Shown here: piece after piece, positions 10,133 through 20,141 of the stretch
Layout of the letters: every line of letters starts with the position of its first letter
Position numbering within the stretch: the first letter of the stretch is position 1
Origin: Arion vulgaris
Lineage: Eukaryota > Mollusca > Gastropoda > Stylommatophora > Arionidae
NCBI GenBank assembly: GCA_020796225.1
Contig: CM036762.1
Coordinates: 54,116,740 to 54,180,739, forward strand
DNA: 64,000 nucleotides
Direction of reading: 5' to 3'
Position numbers and translations under genes: made by a program
The notes under the pieces: generated by a model
Databases searched by the model: none
Told to the model about the DNA's origin: nothing
Seen by the model: the letters and a program-made list of their open reading frames with translations, nothing else

Positions 10133-10572
10133 CAGCGTTTCCTAAAGTGGGCGGTACTGCCCCAGTGGGCGCTGAAACTTTCTAGGGGGAGCGATAGTGG
10201 GTTCAGAAGAATTTTGTGGGTGTTCAGGCGATTAAGGGTCGGTGGCTCTTAAAGAAGAAATTAATAATAAATATTTTAAAATATTTTCCTGATTTTGCGA
10301 TTGATTTAAAATTTGAATTCCACATTTTAATTCATCTTATACCCGTCTTACACAATCCATTATTTTCATCAATTTTCTATTTCTTCCAAAAATCATTTGA
10401 AAATTAACTATGTATGACAGAAATATATATCAATTTTCTATGTCAGAGAGAAAATAGAACATGTATATATGTGGAAGGGGGCGTTGGCAAACTGTTATAA
10501 TGGGGAGGAGGGTGTTACAAAGTTTATGCTGTGAAAAGTGGACGATTGGCCGAAAAAGTTTGGGAATCTATG
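10133..10572 (+). mobile_element. hAT-type MITE, family h1, with perfect target duplication
   Basis: The 440-bp non-coding element starts CAGCGTTTCCTAAAGTGGGC and ends TTTGGGAATCTATG. It is flanked by GTCTAAAT at 10125-10132 and 10573-10580, an exact 8-bp duplication. It is the inverted counterpart of 370-831. Confidence 0.9.
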
Positions 10573-10639
10573 GTCTAAATTCACTGAAATACACGCTTGG
10601 GGGAGATCGGAGCAATTATGGACATGCCCGATGTGCGAT

Positions 10640-11115
10640 TTAGATGATCCTCAAATGAACAATGAAGATAACATGTTACCAGTGCCAATCATGGTCTCTT
10701 ACAGCAACACATTACAGAAAGCTCACCACACGTGTGAAATGAAATGCTTGAGAAAGGCAGTGGGAGTCACCAGGAAAGACAGACTACGAAACGAGGACAA
10801 CAGAAGCAGAGTGGGTATAACTTCATGCACCGAATATATCGAAAGACAACAAATGCAGTGGTTTGGACATTTAATGAGAATGAAACACAACCAACCACCA
10901 ATAACAGTATAAAATAAAAAGAGATCGGGTACTAGAGCTACAAGAAGACCAAGAAAAAGATGGATAGACAATATCAAGACCACACTACATAAACACAGAT
11001 ATAACACAACAAGGGCGGCTCATCTGGCCCTAGAACGCAAATTAAAGCTCCCATCCCTACGCTTAACGGCAAGAGTGGACAGCCAACTACATCTTCCACC
11101 TGGGAATAGACAATA
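10640..11115 (+). pseudogene. NL-D: non-LTR reverse transcriptase tail
   Basis: It encodes MKCLRKAVGVTRKDRLRNED, IERQQMQWFGHLMRM, RPRKRWIDNI and AAHLALERKLKLPS, ending near a stop after PPGNRQ. One in-frame stop lies near 10910. The palm domain is absent. Related copies: 11430-11785 and 62885-63345. Confidence 0.7.
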
Positions 11116-11429
11116 AACAATAGATATCATGTGATTTCTGCGGTGAATGACCGAGTGAAGTGAATCTTTCGCAATAAATGAAACCTTTTATAACTGTATT
11201 GCTATTATAAGAACTTCTCCCGTTAATTGTGTTAGTTGAAGGTGCATTGTTTAGCATAGTTAAGTGAAAGTCTACTTAGCCATTCACAATTAAGTTGGAA
11301 AAATACTAGCCTGTGTACAGAGAAAACAACGAACATCTTGAGATGTGTACCGACAACTGTTGTTAGAAATGGCAGGAGTTGGAACAGAACGATAGCAAAC
11401 AATTTATCGGAAATCTGCTTTCACATATT
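11116..11429. other. Unassigned sequence
   Basis: Nothing recognised between two NL-D tails. Confidence 0.4.
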
Positions 11430-11785
11430 TGACTTTCGGGATGGTCAAAGTTACAAGGAGAGATAGAGTGAGAAACGAGAATATCAGAAGCATCGTTGGT
11501 ACTATACCATGCATACAGCACATCGAGAAGCAAAGAATCAAGTGGTTCTGCCATCTAATGAGAATGGAACCACATTTACTACCATCACGTGCCTACAATA
11601 ATCGACACTCAGGGCGCAGTGCACGAGGCAGGCCAAGAACACGATGGATAGATAATATCTCAGAGTCCATGCGAAAGCATGGACTGACAACGTCAAGCGC
11701 AACACGCCTGGCACAAGATAGAAAACTAACTCTCCCACGACGCTTCACGGCAAATGTGGTTAAGATAAGATAAGAAGATTATCAG
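11430..11785 (+). pseudogene. NL-D-like non-LTR tail, open copy
   Basis: One frame is open from about 11432 to 11770. It encodes KVTRRDRVRNENIRS, IEKQRIKWFCHLMRME, GRSARGRPRTRWIDNI and ATRLAQDRKLTLP, the same order as the copy at 10640. It is a 5'-truncated remnant with no start of its own. Confidence 0.65.
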
Positions 11786-12232
11786 AAACAATATGTTTTA
11801 GGACTGGAAGATTAGAGGGACGTTTTGATAATCTTTCAGGAACAATGCTGACTTTCTAGAAGAAGGATGGTACATGGAAATTCTTGTAGAAATTGGTTTA
11901 TCAATAATGTGGGCATCAGTTGGTCATGCCATTCAATGCTCCATTTCAATGAGGGACATAATTGAATTTAATTGCCGCATGGCTAGTGTAGTCGTCGCGA
12001 AACTTTTCAGATTATAATATTTTATTTACGCCCTGACAGAAAAAGAATAATTGGACATAATGGGGATTGAAACATGATCTCCCGCTTGGGAAACAGGGCT
12101 CTAATCATCTCGGCAGACGCACCAGCCCTGATCTACCCATCTAATTGAATGTCATATGTAAATATATGTTTGTTATGTGGGAGGTTGGACTATTTGTCGG
12201 GCTAACTCTTGTGTCAAGTAAGGTAAGAAGAT
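11786..12232. other. Unassigned sequence
   Basis: Nothing convincing. A possible degraded tRNA-like SINE end lies near 12060-12130 (GGGATTGAAACATGATCTCCC). Confidence 0.35.
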
Positions 12233-12362
12233 ATTTGTAGACAGCGATAACTGGAGACTTTACAGTATAAGTAGTATAATTTGTAGACAGCGATAACTGG
12301 AGACTTTACAGTATAAGTTTACAATTTGTAGACAGCGATAACTGGAGACTTTACAGTATGAG
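12233..12362. repeat. ~45-bp tandem repeat, 3 copies
   Basis: TTTGTAGACAGCGATAACTG recurs at about 12233, 12280 and 12324, each followed by GAGACTTTACAGTAT. Confidence 0.9.
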
Positions 12363-12389
12363 TAGTATATACATACTTTCTTCCATACC

Positions 12390-13400
12390 GTCCACACACA
12401 CACGCGCGCACGTATGCATGCATATACACGCACGCATGCACACACATATCTAGTGACAACTGTTATAAGAAAGAGTAGATGGGGATATGTTGGATATACC
12501 TTGTGGAGAAATGATCAAAGAATATCAAAGCAGGCATTGAAGTGGTATGCAAAGGGTTCAAGAAAGAAAGAACGACCTAAGGAGACCCTGAAACGAACTT
12601 TGCTGAGAGAGGCAAGAAATATCGGTCTCAGTTCCGAGGAGGAGATTGAGGGAGTTGCCCAGGATAGAGCGGTGTGAAGAAATTACTTGTAGGCCCTATG
12701 TAACGTATAACGGTACGAGAGGAATTATTATTATGCACACATACGTACGTATGCATGCATACACACGCATACACACGCACACATACGCACACAAGTACGC
12801 ATGCACGTAAACACACGCATGTGCATACATGCACACACACAAGCACATACACACATACGCTCAAGCCCACCCACAGATGGACATACGCACACACGCTCAC
12901 ACACACATGTACACACTTGCATGCGTACGCAGGCTCACACATGCTCACACACATATGCTTGCATACACACACACACACACACACACGTACGCACACACAC
13001 ACACACACACACGCACGCTTACGCACGTACACACACACACACACACACACGCTAATACACGCACACCAACGCGTTGCAGACGTTCACGCACACATATGCA
13101 CACGTAACATACGTTCACGCACACACACACACACTCGCACACTCTCTCACACCCACACACACACACACACGCTCACACAAACATGCATGCACAAATACAT
13201 ACACAATCGTACACACACGCTCACGTACTCACCCCCACCCACACACACTTACATACACGCACTCATACGCAAGCACACATACACTCACTCACTTCTGTCT
13301 CTATCACACACACTCACACTTAGTTTTCTCTCTCTCTCTCTCACACACGCTCACACACACACACGCACGCACACACGCACACACACACACACACACGCAT
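12390..13400. repeat. CA/CG-rich compound microsatellite, split by NL-A
   Basis: Irregular ACAC, ACGC and GCATGC tracts fill 12390-12450 and 12735-13400. The interruption is the NL-A copy. Long open frames across it (His/Thr-rich on plus, Cys/Val-rich on minus) are artefacts. Confidence 0.9.
12454..12734 (+). mobile_element. NL-A: 5'-truncated insertion in a microsatellite
   Basis: It starts TAGTGACAACTGTTATAAG and ends CGAGAGGAATTATTATT. It encodes TTVIRKSRWGYVGYT, RPKETLKRTLLREA and GVAQDRAV with stop. The 5' truncation point is almost the same as in the copy at 1736. Confidence 0.75.
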
Positions 13401-13740
13401 GTCAGACATGTAACAGAGCCAGCTACATTCCACTGCTAAACTACAGCCAACGGGCGACATATATAACAAAATAGAATAAGGAAGAATGGAGTCAGAAGTC
13501 TAGTGCAGTCACTAAGGGATTATCAATAGTAAGAATTAGACACCCTCTAATGGAAACACCAAATAAACACTAGTTTCTGATGTCAGGATATTTGCAGGAT
13601 TGACCTGCTGTTTGCTGTATCGCTTGCATTAGTTTTCGTAACTAAATGCTGTTATTGTTGTGGGTGGCAGACATTGAGCAGATTCCCAGAATTTGTATAT
13701 ATGGTGGCACACTGGAAACAACAAGTTAATTTGTTATTTG
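13401..13740. other. Unassigned sequence
   Basis: Nothing recognised between the microsatellite and the S6 SINE. Confidence 0.4.
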
Positions 13741-13752
13741 TTTCAACAAACG

Positions 13753-14001
13753 GGTGGCGTCTGTGGCCTATGGGATAGTGACTCGGCCTATTAACCTCGA
13801 CGTTCTGAGTACGAATCACGCTGCGGACAGTTTCGTTGCAATTGTTTCGCGTGGATTTTTATAAAAGGACGATGACTCCACCCGTTCAGAAAGCAATGGC
13901 AAACTACTGAACGTAATAATGTCTAGAAAAATCACAAACAGCGTTACAAAGCTGGGGTTGATTTGCAAAGTCCTGTAGAGGATATGCAATTAACTTTTAA
14001 C
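13753..14001 (+). mobile_element. S6 tRNA-derived SINE with target duplication
   Basis: It is flanked by TTTCAACAAACG at 13741-13752 and 14002-14013 (12 bp, exact). The head is GGTGGCGTCTGTGGCCTATG with a degraded B box (GAGTACGAATCACG). The body has CCACCCGTTCAGAAAGCAAT and GGCAAACTACTGAACGTA. The second copy is at 18846-19080. Confidence 0.85.
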
Positions 14002-14109
14002 TTTCAACAAACGTCTCTGTACCTCAAGAAAGATAGTAGATAGGTGCTCAGCCTCCTTCATGAATAACAAATTACACCCTCTTTAAAGTTACATAAGGAA
14101 TCCTTGTCT

Positions 14110-14378
14110 ATACTCTTCTTCTTCTTCTTCTTCTTCTTCGCGTTCGTTCTTTACAACCAATTTTAATCATTCTTTGTGATATGTTTGATCTTTGCCAAGA
14201 ACGTGTATACGTTGCACATTGGTTTGGTAGGCCCCTAAACGCATATATTTCTACACGTTTAGGACACGTGCATCCGATTTCAGCCAAACCTCCTTAGTTG
14301 CCTCTTAAGAAATGCGTGGCAGGTAACAGTGGTTCTATTCTTTACACCCCAAATTTGGGCCCCGGTAACCACTCGGGC
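14110..14378 (-). mobile_element. S3 SINE-like element
   Basis: Minus-oriented: the (TTC)n tract at 14114-14140 is the 3' tail, then ATCACTCTTTGTGATATG-like blocks (here AATCATTCTTTGTGATATG) and GTAGGCCCCTAAACGCATA. It ends near CCGGTAACCACTCGGGCG. Confidence 0.8.
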
Positions 14379-14380
14379 GC

Positions 14381-14660
14381 TTGTCAATGCTACGCAGTTC
14401 GTGCACTGCCGCTGAAATCGTCCTGTGTAGTAAAGAGATAGGAACACACATGACTATTTGTCGAAGTGCAATGATGATGATCCAATCAATCAATCAACCA
14501 ATCAATCAATCGATCGATCGATCAATCAATCAATCAATCAACCGATCAATCAATCAATCAATAAATAAATCAATAAATAAATAAATCAATTATTTTATCA
14601 ATTAATTATTCAATGAATCAATTAGTGAATCAATCAATTAATCAATTAATCTATCAACCT
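14381..14660 (+). mobile_element. S2 SINE 3' end with long AATC tail
   Basis: The S2 3' domain (TGCTACGCAGTTCGTGCACT, CTGCCGCTGAAATCGTCC, AGAGATAGGAACACACATG) is followed by degenerate (AATC)n/(AATA)n to about 14660. It is truncated at its 5' end. Confidence 0.75.
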
Positions 14661-14799
14661 CTTTCAGCAGAGGACGTAGGATAAGCATATTAACAGAACT
14701 GGTATCTTGCTTAATTTCTCGCGACTCCCGTAAGTGTTTGGTTCTCATAAAGGATTCTCATTAGTAACATTGGGACACTATTCTTCTTCTTTTTCAGCG

Positions 14800-15625
14800 T
14801 TCTCTGGTCATGTGCTTAATTTACTGTCGACCACAAACTGGGCAGTCAGCTTCAGGTCTGTCAGGTTTCCCAAAGCTTAGTTTTCAGGTCGACTGGGTGT
14901 GGACACATGTTGCTTTTAAACTCACCCAGGAGAGGACAGTCTTGCAGGATATGCTCCGGTGTCTGTTCCGCCTGCTGACACTGGAAGAGAGCTGTTTGAC
15001 TTATTTCTAGTCTATATAAGTGTTTGTTGAGCCTGCAGTGTCCGGTGCGTAGTCGAAATATAATGACCTGGTCTGTTCTGCTTAGATCTTTGAGGGAAGG
15101 GAGTCTTTTCCATAACAATATCCAGTGTTTGTCTTAAAGGCTCCTGCAGATTTTCTCTGTATGAGGGTTTTGATCTCTTGAAAAGACAGGGGTTGGTGAA
15201 TTTGCTCTTTGGCACTGCCCTCCTTAGCTAAGACATCGGCACTCTCATTGCCTGCAATGCCACAGTGAGATGGAATCCACTGCAAGTGAATTTCTGCTTT
15301 TCTGAAAGCTGAGCAAGTTCTCTTTTAGGTTTTGTACTGTGCTGTCAGCGGATTCAGCCTCCAGGACTTGTATAGCTGACAGTGTAAGAAATACCATCTT
15401 GCCTGTAGGTGCTTGCAGCTTATTCATGTGCTCTACTGCCATCAGAAGGGCTAAGAGTTCTGCTTGTAGTTGGAACATATTCTTCCAGTAGGGACCGCTA
15501 GAGACAAAGTAGTAGCATCTGGGTGCCTAATATACACTCCTGCTTCACCATTCATGCTTGCCTCCATTGCCTTTCCATCTGATACTATTCAAACGTGTCT
15601 CTTCTGCGAAAAGCTCGCATTTAAG
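14800..15625 (-). pseudogene. NL-G: non-LTR ORF2 remnant with RNase H domain
   Basis: The minus strand encodes parts of an RNase H fold. From about 15620 come DGKAMEASMNGEAGVYI-type and QLQAELLALLMAVEHM segments, then QWIPSHCGIAGNESADVLA near 15285-15230. The IPSH-G-GNE-AD motif is diagnostic for the RNase H of I/Jockey-like elements. The tail has LSRTDQVIIFRLRTGHCRLN and a QAEQTPEHILQDCPL Cys/His segment. Several frameshifts break it, and the endonuclease and reverse transcriptase are missing. RNase H would degrade the RNA strand of the hybrid during retroposition; this copy is inactive. Confidence 0.8.
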
Positions 15626-15644
15626 AAACACTTCTTTTTTTTGG

Positions 15645-15765
15645 GATCCTCGTCGGTACTACGGAGATAGTGCACCGCCGCTGAGATATTCCTGTATAAA
15701 AAAAAGATTGAACAATATATGGTTATTCATCGAAGTGCAATGATGATGATGATCCAATTATTATT
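15645..15765 (+). mobile_element. S2 SINE 3' end
   Basis: It contains GGGATCCTCGTCGGTACTAC, GTGCACCGCCGCTGAGATAT and CATCGAAGTGCAATGATGAT. It abuts the NL-G remnant. Confidence 0.7.
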
Positions 15766-15774
15766 TATTTAGTA

Positions 15775-15975
15775 GGCGTCATCAGTCATAAGTGGGGGTC
15801 ATAGAGTTCAAGAAAGAAAAGACGCCAAGTGAAAATCTTGAAACAAACCTTACTGAGAGAGGCGAGAAATATCAGACTCATTTACATAGAAGAGATTGAA
15901 GGAGTTGTCCAGGATAGAGTGGTATGGAAAAATTATTTGTACGTCTTATGTAACGTATAACGGTACAACAAAAAT
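15775..15975 (+). pseudogene. NL-A non-LTR 3' end
   Basis: It contains GGTTCA-like CAAGAAAGAAAAGACGCCAA, GAGAGAGGCGAGAAATATCA, GAGTTGTCCAGGATAGAGTG and TATGTAACGTATAACGGTAC. It is a diverged, truncated copy. Confidence 0.65.
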
Positions 15976-16029
15976 ATAATATCGTTCTTAAATATTTCTG
16001 TTTATTGATGATTTTTGGATTTGGATAGA

Positions 16030-16578
16030 TTAGTGAGAGTAACCAACATCATCATAAGAAAGAAAGTTAGCACACAACCTTGCTTGAATTACATTGAGAA
16101 ACAGAGTCACCAACATCAACATAAGAAAGAAAGTTAGCACAGAACCTTGTAGGAACTACATTGAGAAACAAAGAATGAAGTGGTTTGGCCACTGAATAAA
16201 AATGCATACAAACTCCACAGTATACAAAGTCTTCTACAACAGAACACCAGGAAAGAAGACGAGAGGAAGACCACGAAAAAGATGGTTGGATGTCATAGCA
16301 GAATCCTATAAAAGAGCAAAAATAACAATCACGAAGCGACCAGAACAGAGCAAGACAAAAACAGAAAGTCACGACGCTGGACAACAACCAAGTAACAGTG
16401 TGACGACACTAGACAACAACCAGGTAACAGTGTGACGACACTGGGCAACAACCAGGTAACAGTGTGACGATACTGGGCAACAACCAGGTAACAGTGTAAC
16501 GACACTGGGCAACAACCAGGTAACAGTGTGACGACACTGAGCAACAACCAGGTAACAGTGTGACGACAACAGAAGAAG
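16030..16578 (+). pseudogene. NL-E: non-LTR tail with internal duplications
   Basis: It encodes RRMKWFGH-like sequence, TRGRPRKRWLDVIAES and KRPEQSKTKT, the usual C-terminal GRPRKRW region of a non-LTR ORF2. A ~66-bp segment (CATAAGAAAGAAAGTTAGCA ... CATTGAGAAACA) is tandemly duplicated at 16037-16170. The last codons run into a 32-bp array. It ends AGAAGAAGAAAGAAGAAG. A second copy, split by a hAT MITE, is at 30695-32240. Confidence 0.7.
16372..16575. repeat. 32-bp minisatellite at the end of NL-E, 6 copies
   Basis: Units GGGCAACAACCAGGTAACAG plus TGTGACGACACT repeat every 32 bp. The NL-E copy at 30.9 kb has this segment only once (GGACAACAACCCGGTAAC), so the array is an expansion specific to this copy. 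Confidence 0.95.
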
Positions 16579-16654
16579 AAAGAAGAAGATAGATTAGTGA
16601 GGATTTGCACTTTGGACACGTCACGTCCATAGGTGCTCAACTCTTCTCATCAAC

Positions 16655-16890
16655 ATTTCCATCAGATTAATATGACTGATCACTCCATCAACTGAATGTG
16701 ACTGATCATTCCATCAGCTTAATGTTCACTCCACCAACATAATGTGACTGATCATTCCATCAGCTTAACGTGACTGATCACTCCAACAGCTTAATGTGAC
16801 TGATCATTCCATCAGCTTAACGTGACTGATCATTCCATCAGATTAACGTGACTGATCATTCTATCAGCTTAGTGTGACTGATCACTCTAG
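16655..16890. repeat. 26-bp minisatellite, about 9 imperfect copies
   Basis: GTGACTGATCATTCCATCAG followed by CTTAAC repeats with scattered substitutions. Confidence 0.9.
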
Positions 16891-16904
16891 TTGTTTGTTC
16901 ATTA

Positions 16905-18000
16905 ATCAAGCGTCTTGTACCACTTGTAATTACTTAATAGCCGTGCATCGCAAGCGATGATGATAACAATCACAGACGTGTGTTGTTGCACATCGCTGGT
17001 GTGAGCGGAGTTAAGTGTCCAATCTTTTAACACAATCCCTACCACAGGATACATGATAACGGAAGGACATGTGTGTACTTTTAACACAATCCCTACCACA
17101 GGATACATGATAAAGGTAGGACATGTGGGTACTTTTAACACAATCCCTACCACAGGATACATGATAACGGAAGGACATGTGTGTACTTTTAACACAATCC
17201 CTACCACAGGATACATGATAAAGGTAGGACATGTGGGTACTTTTAACACAATCCCTACCACAGGATACATGATAAAGGTAGGACATGTGGGTACTTTTAA
17301 CACAATCCCTACCACAGGATACATGATAAAGGTAGGACATGTGGGTACTTTTAACACAATCCCTACCACAGGATACATGATAACGGAAGGACATGTGTGT
17401 ACTTTTAACACAATCCCTACCACAGGATACATGATAAAGGTAGGACATGTGGGTACTTTTAACACAATCCCTACCACAGGATACATGATAAAGGTAGGAC
17501 ATGTGGGTACTTTTAACACAATCCCTACCACAGGATACATGATAAAGGTAGGACATGTGGGTACTTTTAACACAATCCCTACCACAGGATACATGATAAC
17601 GGTAGGACATGTGGGTACTTTTAACACAATCCCTACCACAGGATACATGATAAAGGTAGGACATGTGGGTACTTTTAACACAATCCCTACCACAGGATAC
17701 ATGATAACGGTAGGATATGTGGGTACTTTTAACACAATCCCTACCACAGGATACATGATAAAGGTAGGACATGTGGGTACTTTTAACACAATCCCTACCA
17801 CAGGATACATGATAAAGGTAGGACATGTGGGTACTTTCACGCAGTTCGCTTTCTCTGCTCTTCAACAATACAACGATTCTCAGCTAAGCGAATTCTTCTT
17901 GTGTTAGTTGTTACAGCGCCACATTTGGACATCTCTCGCAATAGATTTCCAGCACGTAGTAAACCAGTAACAAAGTGTTCATGTCTGGCAGTTCCTGATT
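16905..18000 (-). pseudogene. NL-F: non-LTR 3' end containing a 54-bp array
   Basis: The minus-strand right part (about 18000-17840) encodes GNLLREMSKCGAVTT and RLAENRCIVEEQRKR, matching SLAQDRQMWRGNN and RIAENHRIVESQRKQ of the NL-F copy at 24.8 kb. The left part (17000-16905) matches the NL-F 3' end (CATCGCAAGCGATGATGA, versus IACDGRP at 25020). Between them, the single HMSNLDHV segment of NL-F has become 15 repeats. Frames differ across the joins. Confidence 0.8.
17030..17836. repeat. 54-bp minisatellite, ~15 copies, derived from NL-F coding sequence
   Basis: Units have CACAATCCCTACCACAGGAT, ACATGATAAAGGTAGGACAT and GTGGGTAC. Two main variants alternate: AACGGAAGG...GTGTGTAC (3 units) and AAAGGTAGG...GTGGGTAC. 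Because 54 is divisible by 3, open frames of about 285-312 codons run across the array on both strands (18-residue period); none has independent support as a gene. The minus-strand STHMSYLYHV repeat aligns with NTHMSNLDHV of NL-F. Confidence 0.95.
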
Positions 18001-18039
18001 TCAGTCTCTTCTCCTCCACTCTGGAAAGTTACAGATTGT

Positions 18040-18200
18040 GGGACGAATTAGCGTAATACATATGTTCGCTTATCAAATCGGACAAAATCAAATTGCAGGT
18101 TTAATCCAACACTCGATGTTCCTCACGTGAGGTGAGGAATTAACCCTCCTACCACCTACACATTGAACATAGAAATGTAAAATGACAGGCTCTTACTTCC
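18040..18200 (+). mobile_element. S7 tRNA-derived SINE
   Basis: It starts GTGGGACGAATTAGCGTAAT (A-box region), has AGGTTTAATCCAACACTCG (B box) and TTCCTCACGTGAGGTGAGGA. This is the plus-oriented counterpart of 6930-7145. Confidence 0.75.
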
Positions 18201-18555
18201 CTTTTCTTTTTTTTTTCGGTTCTTTAATAATATTTTGCCTCACGGCGTCACGTACCAGTCAAGATGGCGCGGCAAGCTGGATGTGAATTTCATCCAGCCT
18301 CTAACCGAAGTCGATTTTCAGTTTTCTTCAGATGGAATTTGTGTATTCTAGCCTGAAGGTGATAGACTAGTGCACCGTGTGACCTATCTGAGGGATTCTG
18401 AAGCCACTGGGACAGACCGACAGTTGTATAATCTAATTGATGCTCTTAGAATTATGCTGAGACTTCGAAATACGGTAAGCAGGTACTTTCTTCTCTCACA
18501 CTTTCTCTCCGAGATTGTTTTACCTCTGGTCGAATTTATATTGCAATGTATAGTG
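18201..18555. other. Unassigned sequence
   Basis: Nothing recognised. A short CT/T-rich run occurs near 18195-18220. Confidence 0.4.
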
Positions 18556-18559
18556 AAAT

Positions 18560-18835
18560 GAGAGCCACTGTAGCGAAGTTGTTAGTGAACTCGCTTCGCA
18601 AGGCTGGTGGTCTGGGTTCAGTTCCCGCAACGCGCGTGGAATTTTTCCCGACCACGACGGCTCTCAGGTCGACCAGCCTCAACTGGGTACCAGACATGTT
18701 CTGGAAAAGTAAAGGCGGCCAGTGTGATGCTGACCACATCACCCATTGTGTGCCGACGGTCAATTAAAAATACAGGCCTAACACTGTATTGATCTATATA
18801 CCACGAGGTATGAAAGGGTTCCTTTACTTTTTTTT
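18560..18835 (+). mobile_element. S5 tRNA-derived SINE, plus orientation
   Basis: The head is GAGCCACTGTAGCGAAGTTG, the B box is GGGTTCAGTTCCC, and the body has CGACCACGACGGCTCTCAGG, CTCAACTGGGTACCAGACAT and GTGTGCCGACGGTCAATTAA. It ends CACGAGGTATGAAAGGG...CTTTACT. It is nearly complete. Confidence 0.85.
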
Positions 18836-18845
18836 ATAGTGAAAT

Positions 18846-19080
18846 AGTGAGCGTCTGTAGCTCAAGTGGTAGTGAGCTCGATCCCAAACACAAGCGTACC
18901 TGGTTCAAACCCCATGGTGGGTAATTTTGGAAGCAAATTCGTTTCCGTGGGATTTTTACAAGAGGTAAAAATAGACCACACCGTTCAGAAAGCAATGGAA
19001 AACTATTGAACGTACAAGTGCCTAGAAAATCATCGACTCGTTTACTGTGGTTGATGGCTACGTCTTTTAGAATATACCCC
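18846..19080 (+). mobile_element. S6 tRNA-derived SINE
   Basis: GAGCGTCTGTAGCTCAAGTG (A box), CCTGGTTCAAACCCC (B box), then CACACCGTTCAGAAAGCAAT and GGAAAACTATTGAACGTA. It lies 10 bp after the S5 copy in the same orientation. Confidence 0.8.
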
Positions 19081-19109
19081 GATTGTCATTTCATAGTGAA
19101 ATAGCCGAT

Positions 19110-19591
19110 GCACTAGCTTTGCGTCATCTTAAATAATCATGCGAGCCAGTACATCGTCTCAGAAGTGCGAAAGGGTTAAGGTATGAAAAAGGAATTTTAA
19201 AAGTCAATCTATATAAAATAAAACAAAAGTAGACATAGAACAGCAATCATACAACGTAAAATGATATCAATAATAAAGTATGTACAGGTACGTGCACCCA
19301 TAATAAATGATATCTAATATCACGGCATTGTAACCCACACGCCTCCATGTTTAAAGTTATCGAGAAGATAGAGATAAAATAAACACAGATAACACGTTCA
19401 TCACAGTAATGCATCAATTATTCATTTCATCTAAATAACGTTTATAAACATCCTTAGGAAATGAAATGAATCACAAATTGACATCAACAATTTCAACGTT
19501 GTTGTTATCTTCTGAGATATTGTAACTTGTAGGAAGAGTTGAGATGATGTCGGGAAGATTCGTCTTCCAATAAAATTGGATAAATGGAACG
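19110..19591. other. AT-rich sequence with one TTAA-MITE end
   Basis: CGAAAGGGTTAA at about 19170 mirrors the end at 928, and CATGCGAGCCAG upstream matches CTGGCTCG there. The rest is unassigned. Confidence 0.35.
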
Positions 19592-20128
19592 GGTCTGCTC
19601 GCCGGTGTGTTGCCGAGGCTCGTAGTAAGACTGCTACATATAAGGCATGTCGTAAGAGGCGACTGAGGAAGGGGCCTAGGGAATCTAAGCTAGTAAATAA
19701 AAAGCGTCGTAGAAATTGGATATGCAGGCCTACTTGTAGTCGCATAACTCTCTCTGTCCTCTTCTAATGCCGAAGTATTGACGTCATTGCACTGGGTTTT
19801 ACCCCATATGGCTCGGTCCCTCTCCGCAGAAATGGCACGCCACATGCCGAGATTATTGCACAAAGCAGAGATTATTGCTCCGTAGCTTCAGCGACAATCC
19901 TAGTGGTCTCTGGAAAAAAACTGCATCCGTGAACAGAACGGCTCGGTTCGGATTCGAACCCACGACCTTCGACTCACAAGGCAAAGGGCGTAACCGCTTA
20001 GCCACATAGACCCCCAGTCGCATAACTGACACAACGTACACTCGCTCCTAGGCTCAGATCACATGCAAATCACAAAGAGTAGTTTAACAAGTGGTCAATA
20101 AGAAGTGTTCAAAGAAGTAGAAGAAGAA
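19592..20128 (+). mobile_element. S4 SINE-like element, split by an S1 SINE
   Basis: The left half (19592-19749) has GGCATGTCGTAAGAGGCGAC and AAAGCGTCGTAGAAATTGG. The right half (20016-20128) has ATAACTGACACAACGTACAC, AATCACAAAGAGTAGTTTAA and a GAAGAAGAAG tail. Removing 19750-20015 and one copy of the 12-bp duplication restores the family order. Confidence 0.85.
19750..20015 (-). mobile_element. S1 tRNA-derived SINE inserted in S4
   Basis: It is flanked by AGTCGCATAACT at 19738-19749 and 20016-20027, an exact 12-bp duplication. The minus strand begins GGGGGTCTATGTGGCTAAGC (A-box region), carries GTGGGTTCGAATCCGAACC (B box) and ends at the GGTAAAACCCAGTGCAATGA block and beyond. It is essentially complete. 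Confidence 0.92.
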
Positions 20129-20141
20129 GAACGGGTCTAAA

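Noticed and set aside
12755..13474. Open frame of 239 codons, His/Thr-rich
   Set aside because: Translation of a CA/CG microsatellite.
17011..17907. Open frames of 284-312 codons on both strands with an 18-residue period
   Set aside because: They arise because the 54-bp unit is a multiple of three and lacks stops in several frames. Three overlapping frames on two strands are equally open, and there is no promoter or splice context.
19750..20015. Possible tRNA gene (A and B boxes present)
   Set aside because: The head is fused to a SINE body with target duplications, and the acceptor stem cannot be closed. The same applies to the S1, S2, S5, S6, S7 and S8 heads; I found no free tRNA gene.
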